Assembly: GCF_028421645.1 (NCBI RefSeq)
Contig: NZ_CP116887.1
Location: forward strand, 3,102,001-3,166,000
From: Aneurinibacillus sp. Ricciae_BoGa-3
Lineage (GTDB): Bacteria; Bacillota; Bacilli; Aneurinibacillales; Aneurinibacillaceae
Direction of reading: 5' to 3'
Length of the DNA stretch: 64,000 bases
Below are positions 36,676-46,996 of the stretch, piece after piece (position 1 is the stretch's first letter; each line of letters opens with the position of its first letter). Under the pieces are notes generated by a model. That model was not told where the DNA came from and did no database searches. It saw only the letters and a list, made by a program, of their open reading frames with translations. The translations under genes were made by a program, and so were the position numbers.

Positions 36676-38259
36676 TTACTCATCTGCTAACCAGGAACGA
36701 AGCAGGTTGACGAACTCTTCGGGTTTTTGTTTCGCAAGTTTTTCAAGCTGCTTTCGCACAACAGCATCCTCGCCTTCCTCGTATTCAATTTCAGGAATAT
36801 CAACGGGAAGTTTCGGTGTTTCATCCACAATTTCTTCGTCAGCCCGCTTTCTTCTGCGAATTAAGATGAACGCTGTAAGGCCTGCCGCCAAAACGACAAG
36901 ACCGATAATGCTGTACAAAATAATCGTATTCCAGTTAGTTGTAGCAGGTATGGTTTGTTTACCATTAAAGGCCTGCGGAAACACAGATATTTTATTATTG
37001 AGTTGCTGTGGAGTCAGCTGATTTCCCTGAGGCAGCGATGCCCTAACAACATTTCCAATAAGTCTTTGGATCTCAGCCTGGGTCTGCGGTGTTAAACTAG
37101 CTGGATTAGCCGGATTTGGAGGCTCAACCCCCACGTTGATTGTAATATCGTCCATTTGGTATGGCTGGCTGGTGATTGACTGCTTAATCCGGTTTACTTC
37201 GCGGTTTACACTGTCCTGCGTCTTCTCATACGTACTATCCCCACTTGAACTGGCTCCTGCGTACTGCGGGATACTCGTCTGCCCTGTACCCGCCTGGCCT
37301 CCAGCCTGGGCGCCTTTTCCCGTATACGACTCAGCAATTTTCTGTTCGCTGATCGTGATGCCTTGATTTGTTTGCGGGTCGACCGGCTGGACAAGGTTCT
37401 TCTCAGTCTGGATTTTATCGAAGTTTAGTTTTACATATGTATAGACATATACTTTGTCCTGTCCGAGAATTGTTCCGAGCATATTCTGCAAATTTCGCTG
37501 AATATCGAGTTCAACGCCCTTCTGGATTTGACGCTCCTGGTCATACTGGGTGAGCGCATTGCCTCCATCTTTTTGATTATCTGTTAACTCAAGCATCTGG
37601 CTGTATTGATTCATAATGACAATGTTATCAGTCGGAAGATTGGGGACACTCTTCGACACAAGATTGTAAAGTGCGCGAATTTGCGGATCATCCAGCTGTT
37701 TGCCAGGGTCAACATCTACCACAATAGATGCGGATGCTTTATTCTGGCTGTCATTAGGCTGGACAAATACGCTTTGCTGCGGCATGGTCAAGATGACTTT
37801 TGCACCACGTACACCATCAACTGTTTTAAGCAGATCAGCAAGCTGGTTCTGCATGGCATCCCGCTCCACAACAGTAAACTGCCTGTCTGTCATGCCCATG
37901 CCAATGTTTTGGCTGAAAATGTCGAGTTTGACCCCATCGCTCTTCGGTATGCCTTTGGCTGCCAGATTCGCCGCTTCGGTGTATTTATCCTTTTCTGGAA
38001 CCAAAACATTTCCGCCCACAATCTGATAATTTTTGTATCCTTCTGCGTCTAATTCTGTCTTAATTTGTCCGATATCCTGTTCTGTTAAGGTTCCGGTAAA
38101 AAGAGGAACCATATTCGGTTTTGATACGAAATATACAAATAAAGATGTCGATATAAGAAGAAAAAAGATCGTAGCAGCTATCCAGATTTTTTGCTTATTA
38201 GAAAAACGATTCCAGTATTCTGTAATACGGGATCGAATCATTTGTAATCTTTCGTTCAT
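36676..38259 (-). CDS. fliF: flagellar MS-ring protein FliF
   Basis: Forms the membrane ring on which the flagellum is built. It is 527 aa. One membrane helix is near 20-42, followed by ring-building motifs (about 45-230, with VTILTMPQQSVF-like VILTMPQQSVF). A Gly/Ser/Gln-rich extracytoplasmic stretch lies near 310-340. A second membrane helix is near 440-462, and the C-terminal FliG-binding tail LVNLLRSWLADE closely matches B. subtilis. The start MNERLQM at 38259 was chosen over an upstream ATG at 38280. Confidence 0.97.
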   Translation of the reverse strand: MNERLQMIRSRITEYWNRFSNKQKIWIAATIFFLLISTSLFVYFVSKPNMVPLFTGTLTEQDIGQIKTELDAEGYKNYQIVGGNVLVPEKDKYTEAANLAAKGIPKSDGVKLDIFSQNIGMGMTDRQFTVVERDAMQNQLADLLKTVDGVRGAKVILTMPQQSVFVQPNDSQNKASASIVVDVDPGKQLDDPQIRALYNLVSKSVPNLPTDNIVIMNQYSQMLELTDNQKDGGNALTQYDQERQIQKGVELDIQRNLQNMLGTILGQDKVYVYTYVKLNFDKIQTEKNLVQPVDPQTNQGITISEQKIAESYTGKGAQAGGQAGTGQTSIPQYAGASSSGDSTYEKTQDSVNREVNRIKQSITSQPYQMDDITINVGVEPPNPANPASLTPQTQAEIQRLIGNVVRASLPQGNQLTPQQLNNKISVFPQAFNGKQTIPATTNWNTIILYSIIGLVVLAAGLTAFILIRRRKRADEEIVDETPKLPVDIPEIEYEEGEDAVVRKQLEKLAKQKPEEFVNLLRSWLADE

Positions 38260-38296
38260 CTCCACCCCGCCAATGACCATTAATTAAGTAAAAAAT

Positions 38297-38611
38297 TTAA
38301 ATCTGCATGCGCATTATTTCTTGGTAAGCATCAATCGCTTTGTTGCGGATTTGCACCGCTAAATCAAGAGATAAAGCAGCCTTCTGCGAAGCAATCATTA
38401 CCTGGCTCATATCTTGCACCTGCCCAGTCAACAGTCCCTGATTCATCTTATCAGCCGCAGTTTGCTGGGTGTTTATATCCTGTATTGCCCCTGTCAAATA
38501 GGATGCGAAAGAATTCGTCACCTCATATGGGGTTGGAGCCGCAGCCTGCGAAGGGGCTGCCCCTGAATTCTGCAGCGGTGCCAGAACGCTATTTGTTATG
38601 CTGTCTACCAT
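38297..38611 (-). CDS. fliE: flagellar hook-basal body protein FliE
   Basis: Junction between MS-ring and rod, and the first exported rod component. It is 104 aa. The C-terminal half is characteristic: QDMSQVMIASQKAALSLDL and IRNKAIDAYQEIMRMQ. The N-terminal half is Ala/Ser/Pro-rich. TAGGAGGGGG precedes the ATG. It lies between flgC and fliF. Confidence 0.95.
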   Translation of the reverse strand: MVDSITNSVLAPLQNSGAAPSQAAAPTPYEVTNSFASYLTGAIQDINTQQTAADKMNQGLLTGQVQDMSQVMIASQKAALSLDLAVQIRNKAIDAYQEIMRMQI

Positions 38612-38623
38612 TTGTTCCCCCTC

Positions 38624-39082
38624 CTATTTGCCGATTTCTAATGCTTTTAAAGCCATCGCCTTTGCGGCATTAGCTGCTGTTGCGTTGGATTCATAGGCCC
38701 TGGAAACCTGCATCAAATCTACCATTTCTTTTAACATATCTACGTTGGGCATTTGGACGTACCCCCTCGCATTGGCGTCAGGGTTGGTAGGATCATAGAC
38801 AGATTTAAAAGGGGTTGGATCGGCGGCTATGCTTGTCACTCTGACGCCACTCACAACATTCCCTCCGGTATTTCCCATGGCGGCTTGCAGATAATTGTCA
38901 AAGGATGTCGAAGTTTTCGGCTCTACGACAGCAATCTTTCTTCGGTAAGGCTGCCAGGCCCCATTTACATATTCAGCCCGTGTACTGTTGGCATTGGCAA
39001 TATTGCTAGAAACAACATCCATGCGAAGCCTGTCGGCTGTTAGGGCTGAGGCACTTATATCAAAATTACCAAATAAGCTCAT
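38624..39082 (-). CDS. flgC: flagellar rod protein FlgC
   Basis: Proximal rod subunit. It is 152 aa. The N-terminal signature is ADRLRMDVVSSNIANANSTR. The centre has YVQMPNVDMLKEMVDLMQ, and the C-terminus has SRAYESNATAANAAKAMALKAL. It is 5 nt downstream of flgB. Confidence 0.97.
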   Translation of the reverse strand: MSLFGNFDISASALTADRLRMDVVSSNIANANSTRAEYVNGAWQPYRRKIAVVEPKTSTSFDNYLQAAMGNTGGNVVSGVRVTSIAADPTPFKSVYDPTNPDANARGYVQMPNVDMLKEMVDLMQVSRAYESNATAANAAKAMALKALEIGK

Positions 39083-39087
39083 GTCAA

Positions 39088-39495
39088 TTATCTCCCTTCA
39101 ATAGCCATGCGAAGTTTGCTGAACTGTCCGCTCGTCTGCTGGACCAGGGCATTATACCATATCTGATTTTTCGCTAGATTACTCATCTCGCTATCTAAAT
39201 CGACATTGTTATCGGAATTTTGCATGGGTCCGACAGTATTCTCCTGCTGCAGGACGGGCTCTACATTCAGTGGGTCCGAAACACCGAAAGTTATGTGCTT
39301 CGGATTGGTCCGATAAGCAGTAAACGATGAATCATCCTGCTGTAGTGCTTTTTGAAGTTCTGCCTCAAAAGTTACGGTTTGAGCTTTATAATGCGGTGTG
39401 TCTACATTGGCAATGTTGTTGCTTATCGCCTGCTGTCGAAGAGAAGCTGCATGCAATCCCTGCTCAAGCAGCGGCAGGATTGACGGCATATTCAT
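39088..39495 (-). CDS. flgB: flagellar rod protein FlgB
   Basis: Proximal rod subunit and first gene of the fla/che operon. It is 135 aa. The rod signature is LRQQAISNNIANVDTPHYK near residues 20-38, with NVDLDSEMSNLAKNQIWYNAL in the C-terminal half. GGGGG lies 7 nt before the ATG. A candidate promoter and a possible CodY site lie in the 150 bp upstream. Confidence 0.96.
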   Translation of the reverse strand: MNMPSILPLLEQGLHAASLRQQAISNNIANVDTPHYKAQTVTFEAELQKALQQDDSSFTAYRTNPKHITFGVSDPLNVEPVLQQENTVGPMQNSDNNVDLDSEMSNLAKNQIWYNALVQQTSGQFSKLRMAIEGR

Positions 39496-39524
39496 CTTTC
39501 TTCCCCCTTGAAAATAAATGATCC

Positions 39525-39554
39525 AGATTAATTTATATCACATTTCCATGTCAA
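39525..39554 (-). promoter_or_regulatory. candidate fla/che operon promoter
   Basis: On the - strand a perfect -35 TTGACA (39549-39554) is followed after 18 nt by TAATCT (39525-39530), a weak -10. The -35 is the convincing part. The region is AT-rich, and an A/T stretch just upstream (39556-39575) has partial similarity to the CodY consensus. I see no good SigD-type promoter here. Confidence 0.45.
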
Positions 39555-39645
39555 TTAAAATCTTCCAAAAAAATTCCGATATATTCATTGAATGCCATGA
39601 AAATAATTACCATACCTTATATTAGCAGATGGCATTAAATGAACA

Positions 39646-39670
39646 AAGCCCTATCTTAAAGATAGGGCTT
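39646..39670 (-). terminator. terminator after codY
   Basis: AAGCCCTATCT (39646-39656) and AGATAGGGCTT (39660-39670) form a perfect 11-bp stem with a 3-nt loop, 22 nt after the codY stop. The U-tract on the - strand (TTTGTTC) is short. It separates the xerC-hslVU-codY unit from the flagellar operon. Confidence 0.75.
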
Positions 39671-39691
39671 ATTTACTGCTTATACACTTTC

Positions 39692-40471
39692 TCATGAACT
39701 TTTCAATTTCTCAAGCTCCGGCAAGAGTTTCTCATTCAATATTTTAATGTACGTACCTTTCATGCCCAGCGAACGGGACTCAATAACTCCGGCACTTTCT
39801 AACTTGCGAAGCGCATTGACGATGACAGAGCGGGTAATTCCCACGCGATCTGCGATTTTGCTGGCCACTAGCAATCCTTCTTTTCCATCCAGTTCCTCAA
39901 ATATGTGTTCTACCGCTTCAAGCTCACTGTAGGACAGGGAACCGATGGCCATTTGCACAACCGCCTTGCTCCTTGCCTCCTGCTCAATTTCTTCGGCGCG
40001 TTCGCGAAGAATTTCCATCCCAACTACTGTGGCTCCGACTTCGGCGAGAACGAGGTCATCATCTGTAAAATTCTCATTTACACGTGCTAGAATAAGTGTT
40101 CCAAGACGATCGCCCCCACCAATGACAGGAACGATAGTCGTTAAACCTTTTCCAAAGAAATCTTTCATCTCTACAGGAAAAGCTGTATACGGGCTATCAA
40201 TATCGAGGTTAGCAGAAGTTTCATCTACACGGAGAAGAAGTGTACTGTAATCCCCTGGAAATCTTTTTTCTTCCATCATTTTTCGAATGCGTTCGTTGTC
40301 AACTTCCTGAGCAATAGCATGGCCAAGAATTTTTCCTTTGCGGCTTACGACAAAGATGTTGGCTTCAATGATTTCACTTAACACTTCAGCCATTTCAATA
40401 AAATTAACCGGGTGACCGGCCGTTTTTTGCAACAATCGGTTAATGCGTCTAATTTTTGCTAGTAAATCCAT
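39692..40471 (-). CDS. codY: global nutritional regulator CodY
   Basis: GTP- and branched-chain-amino-acid-sensing repressor of stationary-phase, motility and competence genes. It is 259 aa. The GAF sensor domain (1-150) has [17 protein letters not shown]. The linker helix carries [10 protein letters not shown]. The C-terminal winged helix has the recognition helix [21 protein letters not shown] near 205-225. AGGAGG precedes the ATG. It is the last gene of the xerC-hslV-hslU-codY unit, as in B. subtilis, and directly precedes the flagellar operon. Confidence 0.98.
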   Translation of the reverse strand: MDLLAKIRRINRLLQKTAGHPVNFIEMAEVLSEIIEANIFVVSRKGKILGHAIAQEVDNERIRKMMEEKRFPGDYSTLLLRVDETSANLDIDSPYTAFPVEMKDFFGKGLTTIVPVIGGGDRLGTLILARVNENFTDDDLVLAEVGATVVGMEILRERAEEIEQEARSKAVVQMAIGSLSYSELEAVEHIFEELDGKEGLLVASKIADRVGITRSVIVNALRKLESAGVIESRSLGMKGTYIKILNEKLLPELEKLKSS

Positions 40472-40493
40472 AAAAGTGGTTCCTCCTAAATAG

Positions 40494-41891
40494 TTACAAT
40501 ATATACCGACTTAAATCTCGGTCTTCTACGATATCTTTCAGCTTTTCTTTTACATATTCAGGTGTAATCAAAATGTGATCCAGGTGAATGTCGGGCGCTT
40601 CGAAGGACAGTTCCTCCAGCAATTTTTCAAGAATGGTATGTAATCTTCTAGCTCCAATATTATCTGTATTCTGATTAACCTGTGCTGCAAGAATCGCAAT
40701 CTCTTTAATAGCATCGTCAGAAAATTCGACTTTTATTCCTTCCGTCTGCAATAAGGATGCATATTGTTTGGTTAGTGCATTCTTGGGTTCAGTCAGAATA
40801 CGGACAAAATCCTCAACTCGCAGGCTTTGCAGCTCAACACGAATCGGAAAACGTCCTTGAAGTTCAGGAATGAGATCGGAAGGCTTCGCCATATGAAAAG
40901 CTCCTGCCGCAATGAAGAGAACGTAGTCTGTCTTTACAGGGCCGTACTTCGTCATTATGGTTGATCCTTCAACAATCGGAAGAATGTCCCTTTGCACACC
41001 TTCACGGGATACGGAAGCAGAATTCGCTTCTTTTCCTGCTATTTTATCAATCTCATCGATAAAGATAATCCCCGATTGCTCGGCGCGCTGTACAGATTCC
41101 TGTATAACATCATCCATATCGATGAGTTTTTGCGCCTCTTCCTGGATCAGTGCTTTTCTTGCTTCCTTCACCGGCAGCTTGCGCTTTTTCATTTTTTTCG
41201 GCAGAAAACTTCCAAGCATCTCCTGCATATTAATACCCATTTGTTCGATGCCTGAACCGGAAAACATATCAAAAACAGGTGTTGAATCTTCCACTTCAAT
41301 CTCCACAGCCATTTCCTCTAGCTCACCCATTGCCAGTTGGTGCTCAACCTGCCTGCGCTGTTGAGAAATAGACCATTCTTCCGGATCGTTCTGCTGCGCA
41401 GTCTGTTGGGCCTCCTGGCCGCCAAAGAACATTTCCAGCGGGTTCTTGAAGGTTTTGTTGGTTTTTTTACCAGGCACAAGAATATGTACAAGCCGCTCGT
41501 TTGCCATTTTCTCCGCTCTGTCTTTTACTTGCTCCATTTTTTCAGCTTTAACAATACGAATGGCGGTTTCCACCAGGTCGCGAACCATGGATTCAACGTC
41601 CCGGCCAACATAACCGACCTCTGTAAACTTCGTCGCTTCCACTTTTATAAAAGGAGCGCCAGTTAATTTTGCAAGCCTGCGTGCAATTTCAGTCTTCCCG
41701 ACGCCTGTGGGCCCGATCATTAGAATATTCTTCGGGACAACTTCATCGCGCAGCTCATCAGGCAGCTGATTGCGGCGATACCGGTTTCGCAGCGCAATGG
41801 CCATAGATCGCTTTGCCTGCTTCTGGCCGACAATAAAATGGTCCAGTTGCTCGACGATTTGTCTGGGAGTTAAACGTTCATTAATATTCAA
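40494..41891 (-). CDS. hslU: HslU (ClpY) unfoldase
   Basis: AAA+ ATPase that feeds substrates to the HslV protease. It is 465 aa. Walker A is [15 protein letters not shown] near residue 57, an I domain (about 110-240) includes the FGGQEAQQ stretch, and Walker B is [12 protein letters not shown]. The C-terminal domain ends LSRYIL, the tail that docks into HslV. I chose TTG at 41891, with AAGGGGG 7 nt upstream, giving [13 protein letters not shown]; the longer frame has no site. Confidence 0.97.
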   Translation of the reverse strand: MNINERLTPRQIVEQLDHFIVGQKQAKRSMAIALRNRYRRNQLPDELRDEVVPKNILMIGPTGVGKTEIARRLAKLTGAPFIKVEATKFTEVGYVGRDVESMVRDLVETAIRIVKAEKMEQVKDRAEKMANERLVHILVPGKKTNKTFKNPLEMFFGGQEAQQTAQQNDPEEWSISQQRRQVEHQLAMGELEEMAVEIEVEDSTPVFDMFSGSGIEQMGINMQEMLGSFLPKKMKKRKLPVKEARKALIQEEAQKLIDMDDVIQESVQRAEQSGIIFIDEIDKIAGKEANSASVSREGVQRDILPIVEGSTIMTKYGPVKTDYVLFIAAGAFHMAKPSDLIPELQGRFPIRVELQSLRVEDFVRILTEPKNALTKQYASLLQTEGIKVEFSDDAIKEIAILAAQVNQNTDNIGARRLHTILEKLLEELSFEAPDIHLDHILITPEYVKEKLKDIVEDRDLSRYIL

Positions 41892-41921
41892 AGTACAGCC
41901 CCCTTCCATTTTATAAAAAGT

Positions 41922-42467
41922 TTACTTAATTTCCTCAACGATCAGATTATGGTTGGTGAATACGCAAATGTCTGCCGCTGTGTTAAGCGCAGCTGTCGCG
42001 ATTTCCTTCGCAGAAAGATTGGGCGCATGCTGTTTCAACGCGCGGCCTGCAGCTAGCGCATAGTTGCCGCCCGACCCAATTGCAAGAATTCCGTCGTCTG
42101 GTTCAATAATTTCACCGTTTCCTGAAATAAGCAACAGCTGTTCTTGATTCATGACGATCATAAGCGCTTCAAGCCGGCGGAGGACTTTGTCCATGCGCCA
42201 TTCTTTTGCCAGTTCGACCGCGGCGCGCTGCAGGTTTCCATGGTATTCCTCCAGCTTTCCTTCAAATTTCTCAAAAAGCGTAATCGCATCTGCTACGGAT
42301 CCGGCAAATCCAGCTACGACTTCTCCATGATAAATTCTTCTCACTTTTTTGGCCGTCTGCTTCATAACCACACTATTTCCAAATGTTACCTGACCATCTC
42401 CAGCCATAGCTGATGTACCATTATGATGGACTGCAAAAATCGTTGTCGCATGAAATGTCATATCCAT
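41922..42467 (-). CDS. hslV: HslV (ClpQ) peptidase
   Basis: Proteasome-beta-like N-terminal-nucleophile peptidase working with HslU. It is 181 aa. A short leader (MDMTFHA) precedes TTIFAV, the presumed mature N-terminus with the catalytic Thr. Conserved stretches are [27 protein letters not shown] and [15 protein letters not shown]. In B. subtilis this homologue (CodW) is reported to act through an N-terminal Ser. Here the position after the leader is Thr-Thr. GGGGTGA lies 6 nt before the chosen ATG. Confidence 0.96.
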   Translation of the reverse strand: MDMTFHATTIFAVHHNGTSAMAGDGQVTFGNSVVMKQTAKKVRRIYHGEVVAGFAGSVADAITLFEKFEGKLEEYHGNLQRAAVELAKEWRMDKVLRRLEALMIVMNQEQLLLISGNGEIIEPDDGILAIGSGGNYALAAGRALKQHAPNLSAKEIATAALNTAADICVFTNHNLIVEEIK

Positions 42468-42493
42468 GTTCTTCACCCCGCGTCACTCAAGTT

Positions 42494-43396
42494 TTAGGCT
42501 CGTGGATGAGCCTGATTATATACCATACGCAGCCTTTCACGTGTAACATGCGTATAAATCTGTGTGGACGAAATATTGCTGTGTCCAAGCATCTCCTGTA
42601 CGCTGCGAAGATCAGCACCGTTATCCAGCAGGTGGGTGGCAAATGAATGCCTGAAAGTATGCGGGCTAACCTTGAGCGCTTCGCTCGCCCGTCCCACATA
42701 TTTTTCAATGATGCGCCTGATGCTTCTGTCGGTGATCGCTGTGCCCCGAGCGTTTAAAAATAACTCATCTACCTTTTTTCCCTGACTGAGTGCCGGCCTC
42801 GCTTCTTGTAAATATAATCGGTGCGCCTCCAGAGCAAATGTACCAAGCGGTACGTAACGTTCCTTGGCACCTTTCCCGTAAACAAGGGCGGTACCTACGC
42901 TGACATCGATCGAGCGAACGGTTAAATGAACAAGTTCGGAAACACGCATACCGCTGCTGTAGAGCATCTCCATTATGCTTCGGTCTCTGATACCAATGGG
43001 TGTCGTGGTGTCAGGCAGCTCCAGAAGCATTTCAACTTCCTTTGGATAAAGGAAGTTGGGCAAACGCTTATCCAGCTTAGGCGTAGAAACGGTTTTAAAA
43101 GGATTTTGTTCGACAAGTTCTTCACGCAACATGAAGCGGTAAAAACTGCGCATGGCGGATAGCTTACGGGCAATAGTCCGACGTGAATAAGCTTGATGGG
43201 CCAGTTCAGAAAGATAAGAGCGGACATGAACATACGAAACAGCAGCATAATCGTTGATGGCATGCTGCTCCATAAAAGCCTTAAACGCGCGTATATCCTT
43301 CTCATAATTTAGAATCGTCAGTGCTGAGGCGTTTTTCTCAATTTGCAAATACTGTTTAAATAATAGAAGCAACGAATCGGAGTTAGATTCTTCCAT
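42494..43396 (-). CDS. xerC: tyrosine recombinase XerC (CodV)
   Basis: Resolves chromosome dimers at dif together with a XerD-type partner. It is 300 aa. The N-terminal SAM-like DNA-binding domain spans 1-100. In the catalytic domain Arg is in YSSGMRVSELVHL, Lys in VYGKGAKERYVP, the HxxR box is HTFRHSFATHLL, the second His is in LGHSNISST, and the nucleophile Tyr is in TQIYTHVTRERL. GGGAGG precedes the ATG. The order xerC-hslV-hslU-codY is the Bacillus one. Confidence 0.96.
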   Translation of the reverse strand: MEESNSDSLLLLFKQYLQIEKNASALTILNYEKDIRAFKAFMEQHAINDYAAVSYVHVRSYLSELAHQAYSRRTIARKLSAMRSFYRFMLREELVEQNPFKTVSTPKLDKRLPNFLYPKEVEMLLELPDTTTPIGIRDRSIMEMLYSSGMRVSELVHLTVRSIDVSVGTALVYGKGAKERYVPLGTFALEAHRLYLQEARPALSQGKKVDELFLNARGTAITDRSIRRIIEKYVGRASEALKVSPHTFRHSFATHLLDNGADLRSVQEMLGHSNISSTQIYTHVTRERLRMVYNQAHPRA

Positions 43397-43444
43397 TCAA
43401 TTACCTCCCTCACCGAGCACATACATAGTAACATATCCATGCGA

Positions 43445-44764
43445 TTAACTGCAACTTATATTGTCCAGGTTTTGGATAAAATTCTGAATCTTCTCCAGTG
43501 CGCGGTTAGCAAACTGTTCGTAGCGTTCTTTTTTATTCCGGATTCGTTTGTCCAACGGCGGGAATAACCCAAAATTAGCATTCATCGGCTGAAAGTTGTC
43601 AGGATTAGCGGTCGTAATATAATGTGCCATACTCCCCATTGCCGTTTCCTGAGGAAATACAAGCGGTTCCAGATCCCGCGCCATTCTCCCTGCATTCATG
43701 CCGGCAATTAATCCCGAAGCGGCAGATTCCACATACCCTTCCACTCCAGTCATTTGGCCCGCAAAGAATAGGTCCGGACGGTTTTTAAACTGATATGTCG
43801 GCGACAGCAGACGTGGAGAATTCATAAACGTGTTGCGATGAATCACGCCATACCGGACAATCTCCGCTTTTTCAAGCCCTGGAATCATACCGAACACGCG
43901 TTTCTGCTCTGGCCATTTCAAATGTGTCTGAAAACCGACAATATTGTAAAGTGTTGCGGCACTGTTATCCTGGCGAAGCTGGACGACGGCAAATGGCTGT
44001 TTGCCGGTTCGCGGATCGGTAAGTCCAACCGGTTTGAGAGGCCCAAACAACATCGTCTGCTTGCCTCGCTTGGCCATCACTTCAATAGGCATACAGCCTT
44101 CAAAAAACACTTCTTTCTCGAATTCCTTTAACGCTACTTCTTCGGCAGTTATGAGTGCCTCGTAAAACGCATTGAATTCTTCTTCATCCATCGGGCAGTT
44201 TAAATACGCGGCTTCCCCCTTGTCGTACCGTGAAGCCAGGAAAACTTTCTCCATGTCAATCGACTCTTTGTCAATGATGGGTGCTGCGGCATCGTAGAAA
44301 TACAGGTCTTCTTGCCCTGACCGCTCTTTTAGCCTAGCAGACAGTGCCTGGGAAGTTAAAGGGCCTGTTGCTATCACCGTTATTCCCTCCGGAATATTCG
44401 TTACTTCTTCATTTTTGACTTCGATATTTGGATGATTGCGTACCGCTGTAGTTACAGCTTCCGCAAATTCATGCCGGTCAACCGCAAGCGCCCCTCCAGC
44501 CGGTACAGAACATTTATCAGCGGAACTGATGATGACAGAAGACAGTCGCCTCATTTCTTCTTTTAGTATGCCCACTGCATTGGTAAGTGCGTTGGCCCGC
44601 AGAGAGTTACTGCACACAAGCTCCGCAAATTTATCCGTATGATGCGCGGGTGTCTGCTTTACCGGCCGCATTTCATATAAATCAACCTGTACGCCCTGCT
44701 GTGCGATTTGCCAGGCAGCCTCGCTTCCCGCAAGACCTGCCCCGATGACTTTAACCTTTTGCAT
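43445..44764 (-). CDS. trmFO: tRNA m5U54 methyltransferase TrmFO
   Basis: Folate- and FAD-dependent enzyme that makes ribothymidine at position 54 of tRNA. It is 439 aa. The N-terminal FAD motif is [13 protein letters not shown]. Further family marks are [15 protein letters not shown], the conserved ECMP-type [12 protein letters not shown], and [28 protein letters not shown] lies 8 nt before the ATG. It sits between topA and xerC. Confidence 0.97.
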   Translation of the reverse strand: MQKVKVIGAGLAGSEAAWQIAQQGVQVDLYEMRPVKQTPAHHTDKFAELVCSNSLRANALTNAVGILKEEMRRLSSVIISSADKCSVPAGGALAVDRHEFAEAVTTAVRNHPNIEVKNEEVTNIPEGITVIATGPLTSQALSARLKERSGQEDLYFYDAAAPIIDKESIDMEKVFLASRYDKGEAAYLNCPMDEEEFNAFYEALITAEEVALKEFEKEVFFEGCMPIEVMAKRGKQTMLFGPLKPVGLTDPRTGKQPFAVVQLRQDNSAATLYNIVGFQTHLKWPEQKRVFGMIPGLEKAEIVRYGVIHRNTFMNSPRLLSPTYQFKNRPDLFFAGQMTGVEGYVESAASGLIAGMNAGRMARDLEPLVFPQETAMGSMAHYITTANPDNFQPMNANFGLFPPLDKRIRNKKERYEQFANRALEKIQNFIQNLDNISCS

Positions 44765-44803
44765 ATTGTGTTATCCCTTCTTCAATTCTTCTGATATGGC
44801 TCG

Positions 44804-46882
44804 CTATGAGGATTGCTCTTCATAGTCGCATGCAGCGCAATGTACTGTGGTACCGCCGCCTTTGCCCTTTTTCTTCTTCTCAACAAGCAGTTCGCTGCAT
44901 TTTGGACATTTTCGCGGAAGCGGTTTATCCCAGGATACAAAATCGCAATCAGGATAATGGCTGCAGCCGTAAAAAATCCTGTTCTTTTTACTCTTGCGCT
45001 CCACTACAGCGCCGCCGCACTTCGGACAGTCTACGCCTATCTCTTTCGTGATGGCCATCGTATTCCGGCAGTCAGGAAAACCTGAGCAAGCCAGGAATTT
45101 TCCATAGCGGCCCATTTTATAAACCATATACTTCCCGCATTTTTCACAGACGATGTCGGATACTTCTTCTTCAATTTCAATTTCCTGCATATGCTGCTCG
45201 GCAACTTCCAGGCGTTTGGCAAAATCGCTGTAAAAATCACGCAGCACGCCTGACCACTGTTCTTTTCCTTCCTCAATATGGTCAAGGTCCGCTTCCATTT
45301 TCGCCGTAAATTCCGTATCTAGTATTTCCGGGAAAAATTCTTCCATCAGAGTAATGACGATTTCTCCAAGCTCAGTGGGAACAAAGCGGCGGTCCTGCAT
45401 GGAAACATAGCCGCGTTTTTGAATGGTTTCAAGCGTCGGAGCGTACGTACTCGGTCGCCCAATCCCCAATTCCTCAAGCGTTTTAACAAGCCTAGCCTCT
45501 GAATAACGCGGCGGCGGCTGGGTAAAGTGCTGTTTCGGTTCAACATTGCTAAGCATTAATTTCTGCTGCTCCTCAAGCGGAGGAAGCATTCTGTCATCTT
45601 CCTTCTCAGCATCATCTGTTCCTTCGACATACACCTTCATAAATCCAGGAAATTTAATTTGTGAACCGCTTGCACGGAAGACAGCGTTGCCGCATAAAAT
45701 CTCCGCCGATACGGTATCCAGTACGGCTGACGCCATCTGGCTCGCAATGAAACGCTCCCAGATAAGCTGGTACAGCTTAAACTGGTCACGGGACAAGAAC
45801 GATTTCAGTTCAGCGGGAGTCGTGGCGACAAGCGTAGGCCTCACCGCCTCATGGGCATCCTGCGCTTTTTCTTTCTTGCTGAACTGGCGGGGCTCAGACA
45901 AAGCATAGGGCTGCCCGTACGCCTCCGTGATATATTTCTTCGCTTCTTCCTGGGCTATTTGCGAGATACGTGTGGAATCCGTCCGCATATACGTAATTAA
46001 ACCAACTGTGCCCTCTTTGCCTAGATCGATACCCTCATAAAGCTGCTGGGCTATCATCATCGTTTTGGAAGCGCGGAAGTTCAACTTACGGGCAGCTTCC
46101 TGCTGCAGAGAGCTTGTTGTAAAAGGTGCGGCCGGATTGCGCTTTCGTTCGCGTTTTTTTATCTCTGATACAATAAAGTCTTTCCCTTTAATCTCGGAGA
46201 GCAGCTTCTTTACTTCCTCTTCGGACCGGATTTCTGTTTTCTCGCCGTTGATTCCGTAGAACTTCGCTTCAAACGGCTCTTTTCCGGAGAGAAGGCTGGC
46301 AGTAACTGACCAGTACTCTTCCGGTATAAAGGCATTTATTTCTTTTTCCCTGTCATTTATTAATTTAACCGCAACCGACTGGACGCGGCCGGCGCTCAAA
46401 CCTTTTTTCACCTTTTTCCACAACAGAGGTGAAATGTTATATCCAACAAGCCGGTCCAGTATCCGGCGGGTTTGCTGGGCGTTTACCACATCCATGTTAA
46501 TTTTGCGGGGATTTTTAAACGCTTCTTTTACAGCCTGCTTGGTAATCTCGTTAAACACGACCCGGCACGCTTTCGTTTCGTCTATATTTAAGCTGTGAGC
46601 GAGATGCCATGCAATGGCTTCCCCTTCGCGATCAGGGTCAGCTGCAAGATACACATTCTTAACCTTACGTGAGGCATCGCGCAGTTCTTTTAAGATGTCG
46701 CCCTTGCCCCGAATTGTTATATATTTAGGTTCAAAATCCTTTTCTATATCAACGCCCATCTGGCTTTTAGGCAGGTCACGGACATGCCCCATTGATGCTT
46801 TTACGATATATTTCTTGCCCAGATATTTTCCGATTGTCTTCGCCTTAGCGGGAGACTCCACTATTACCAGTGAATCTGCCAA
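44804..46882 (-). CDS. topA: DNA topoisomerase I
   Basis: Type IA enzyme that relaxes negative supercoils. It is 692 aa. The TOPRIM domain (1-140) starts [17 protein letters not shown] and includes [13 protein letters not shown]. The active Tyr is in [14 protein letters not shown] near residue 300. The C-terminus (about 575-690) has three Cys4-type zinc fingers, the first [11 protein letters not shown]...CSGFPDC. The start is a TTG at 46882 with AAGGGGG 8 nt upstream. Confidence 0.97.
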   Translation of the reverse strand: MADSLVIVESPAKAKTIGKYLGKKYIVKASMGHVRDLPKSQMGVDIEKDFEPKYITIRGKGDILKELRDASRKVKNVYLAADPDREGEAIAWHLAHSLNIDETKACRVVFNEITKQAVKEAFKNPRKINMDVVNAQQTRRILDRLVGYNISPLLWKKVKKGLSAGRVQSVAVKLINDREKEINAFIPEEYWSVTASLLSGKEPFEAKFYGINGEKTEIRSEEEVKKLLSEIKGKDFIVSEIKKRERKRNPAAPFTTSSLQQEAARKLNFRASKTMMIAQQLYEGIDLGKEGTVGLITYMRTDSTRISQIAQEEAKKYITEAYGQPYALSEPRQFSKKEKAQDAHEAVRPTLVATTPAELKSFLSRDQFKLYQLIWERFIASQMASAVLDTVSAEILCGNAVFRASGSQIKFPGFMKVYVEGTDDAEKEDDRMLPPLEEQQKLMLSNVEPKQHFTQPPPRYSEARLVKTLEELGIGRPSTYAPTLETIQKRGYVSMQDRRFVPTELGEIVITLMEEFFPEILDTEFTAKMEADLDHIEEGKEQWSGVLRDFYSDFAKRLEVAEQHMQEIEIEEEVSDIVCEKCGKYMVYKMGRYGKFLACSGFPDCRNTMAITKEIGVDCPKCGGAVVERKSKKNRIFYGCSHYPDCDFVSWDKPLPRKCPKCSELLVEKKKKGKGGGTTVHCAACDYEEQSS

Positions 46883-46996
46883 GCATGTTTCCCCCTTTGA
46901 TAAAAACTGGCTGCTGCCTCCAAACAGATTGGCAGAAGTCGAAAAAAGAATTCTTCCTATTATTAATTACACAACTTGCATTTGTCAAACCATCCC

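Noticed and set aside
37606-38052. Rightward open frame of 148 codons opposite fliF
   Set aside because: Antisense shadow of a conserved gene, with atypical composition and no start signal.
46883-46996. Possible small gene or leader between dprA and topA
   Set aside because: Only about 110 nt, no start with a ribosome binding site; just the topA Shine-Dalgarno and a weak CTGCC/GGCAG pairing.
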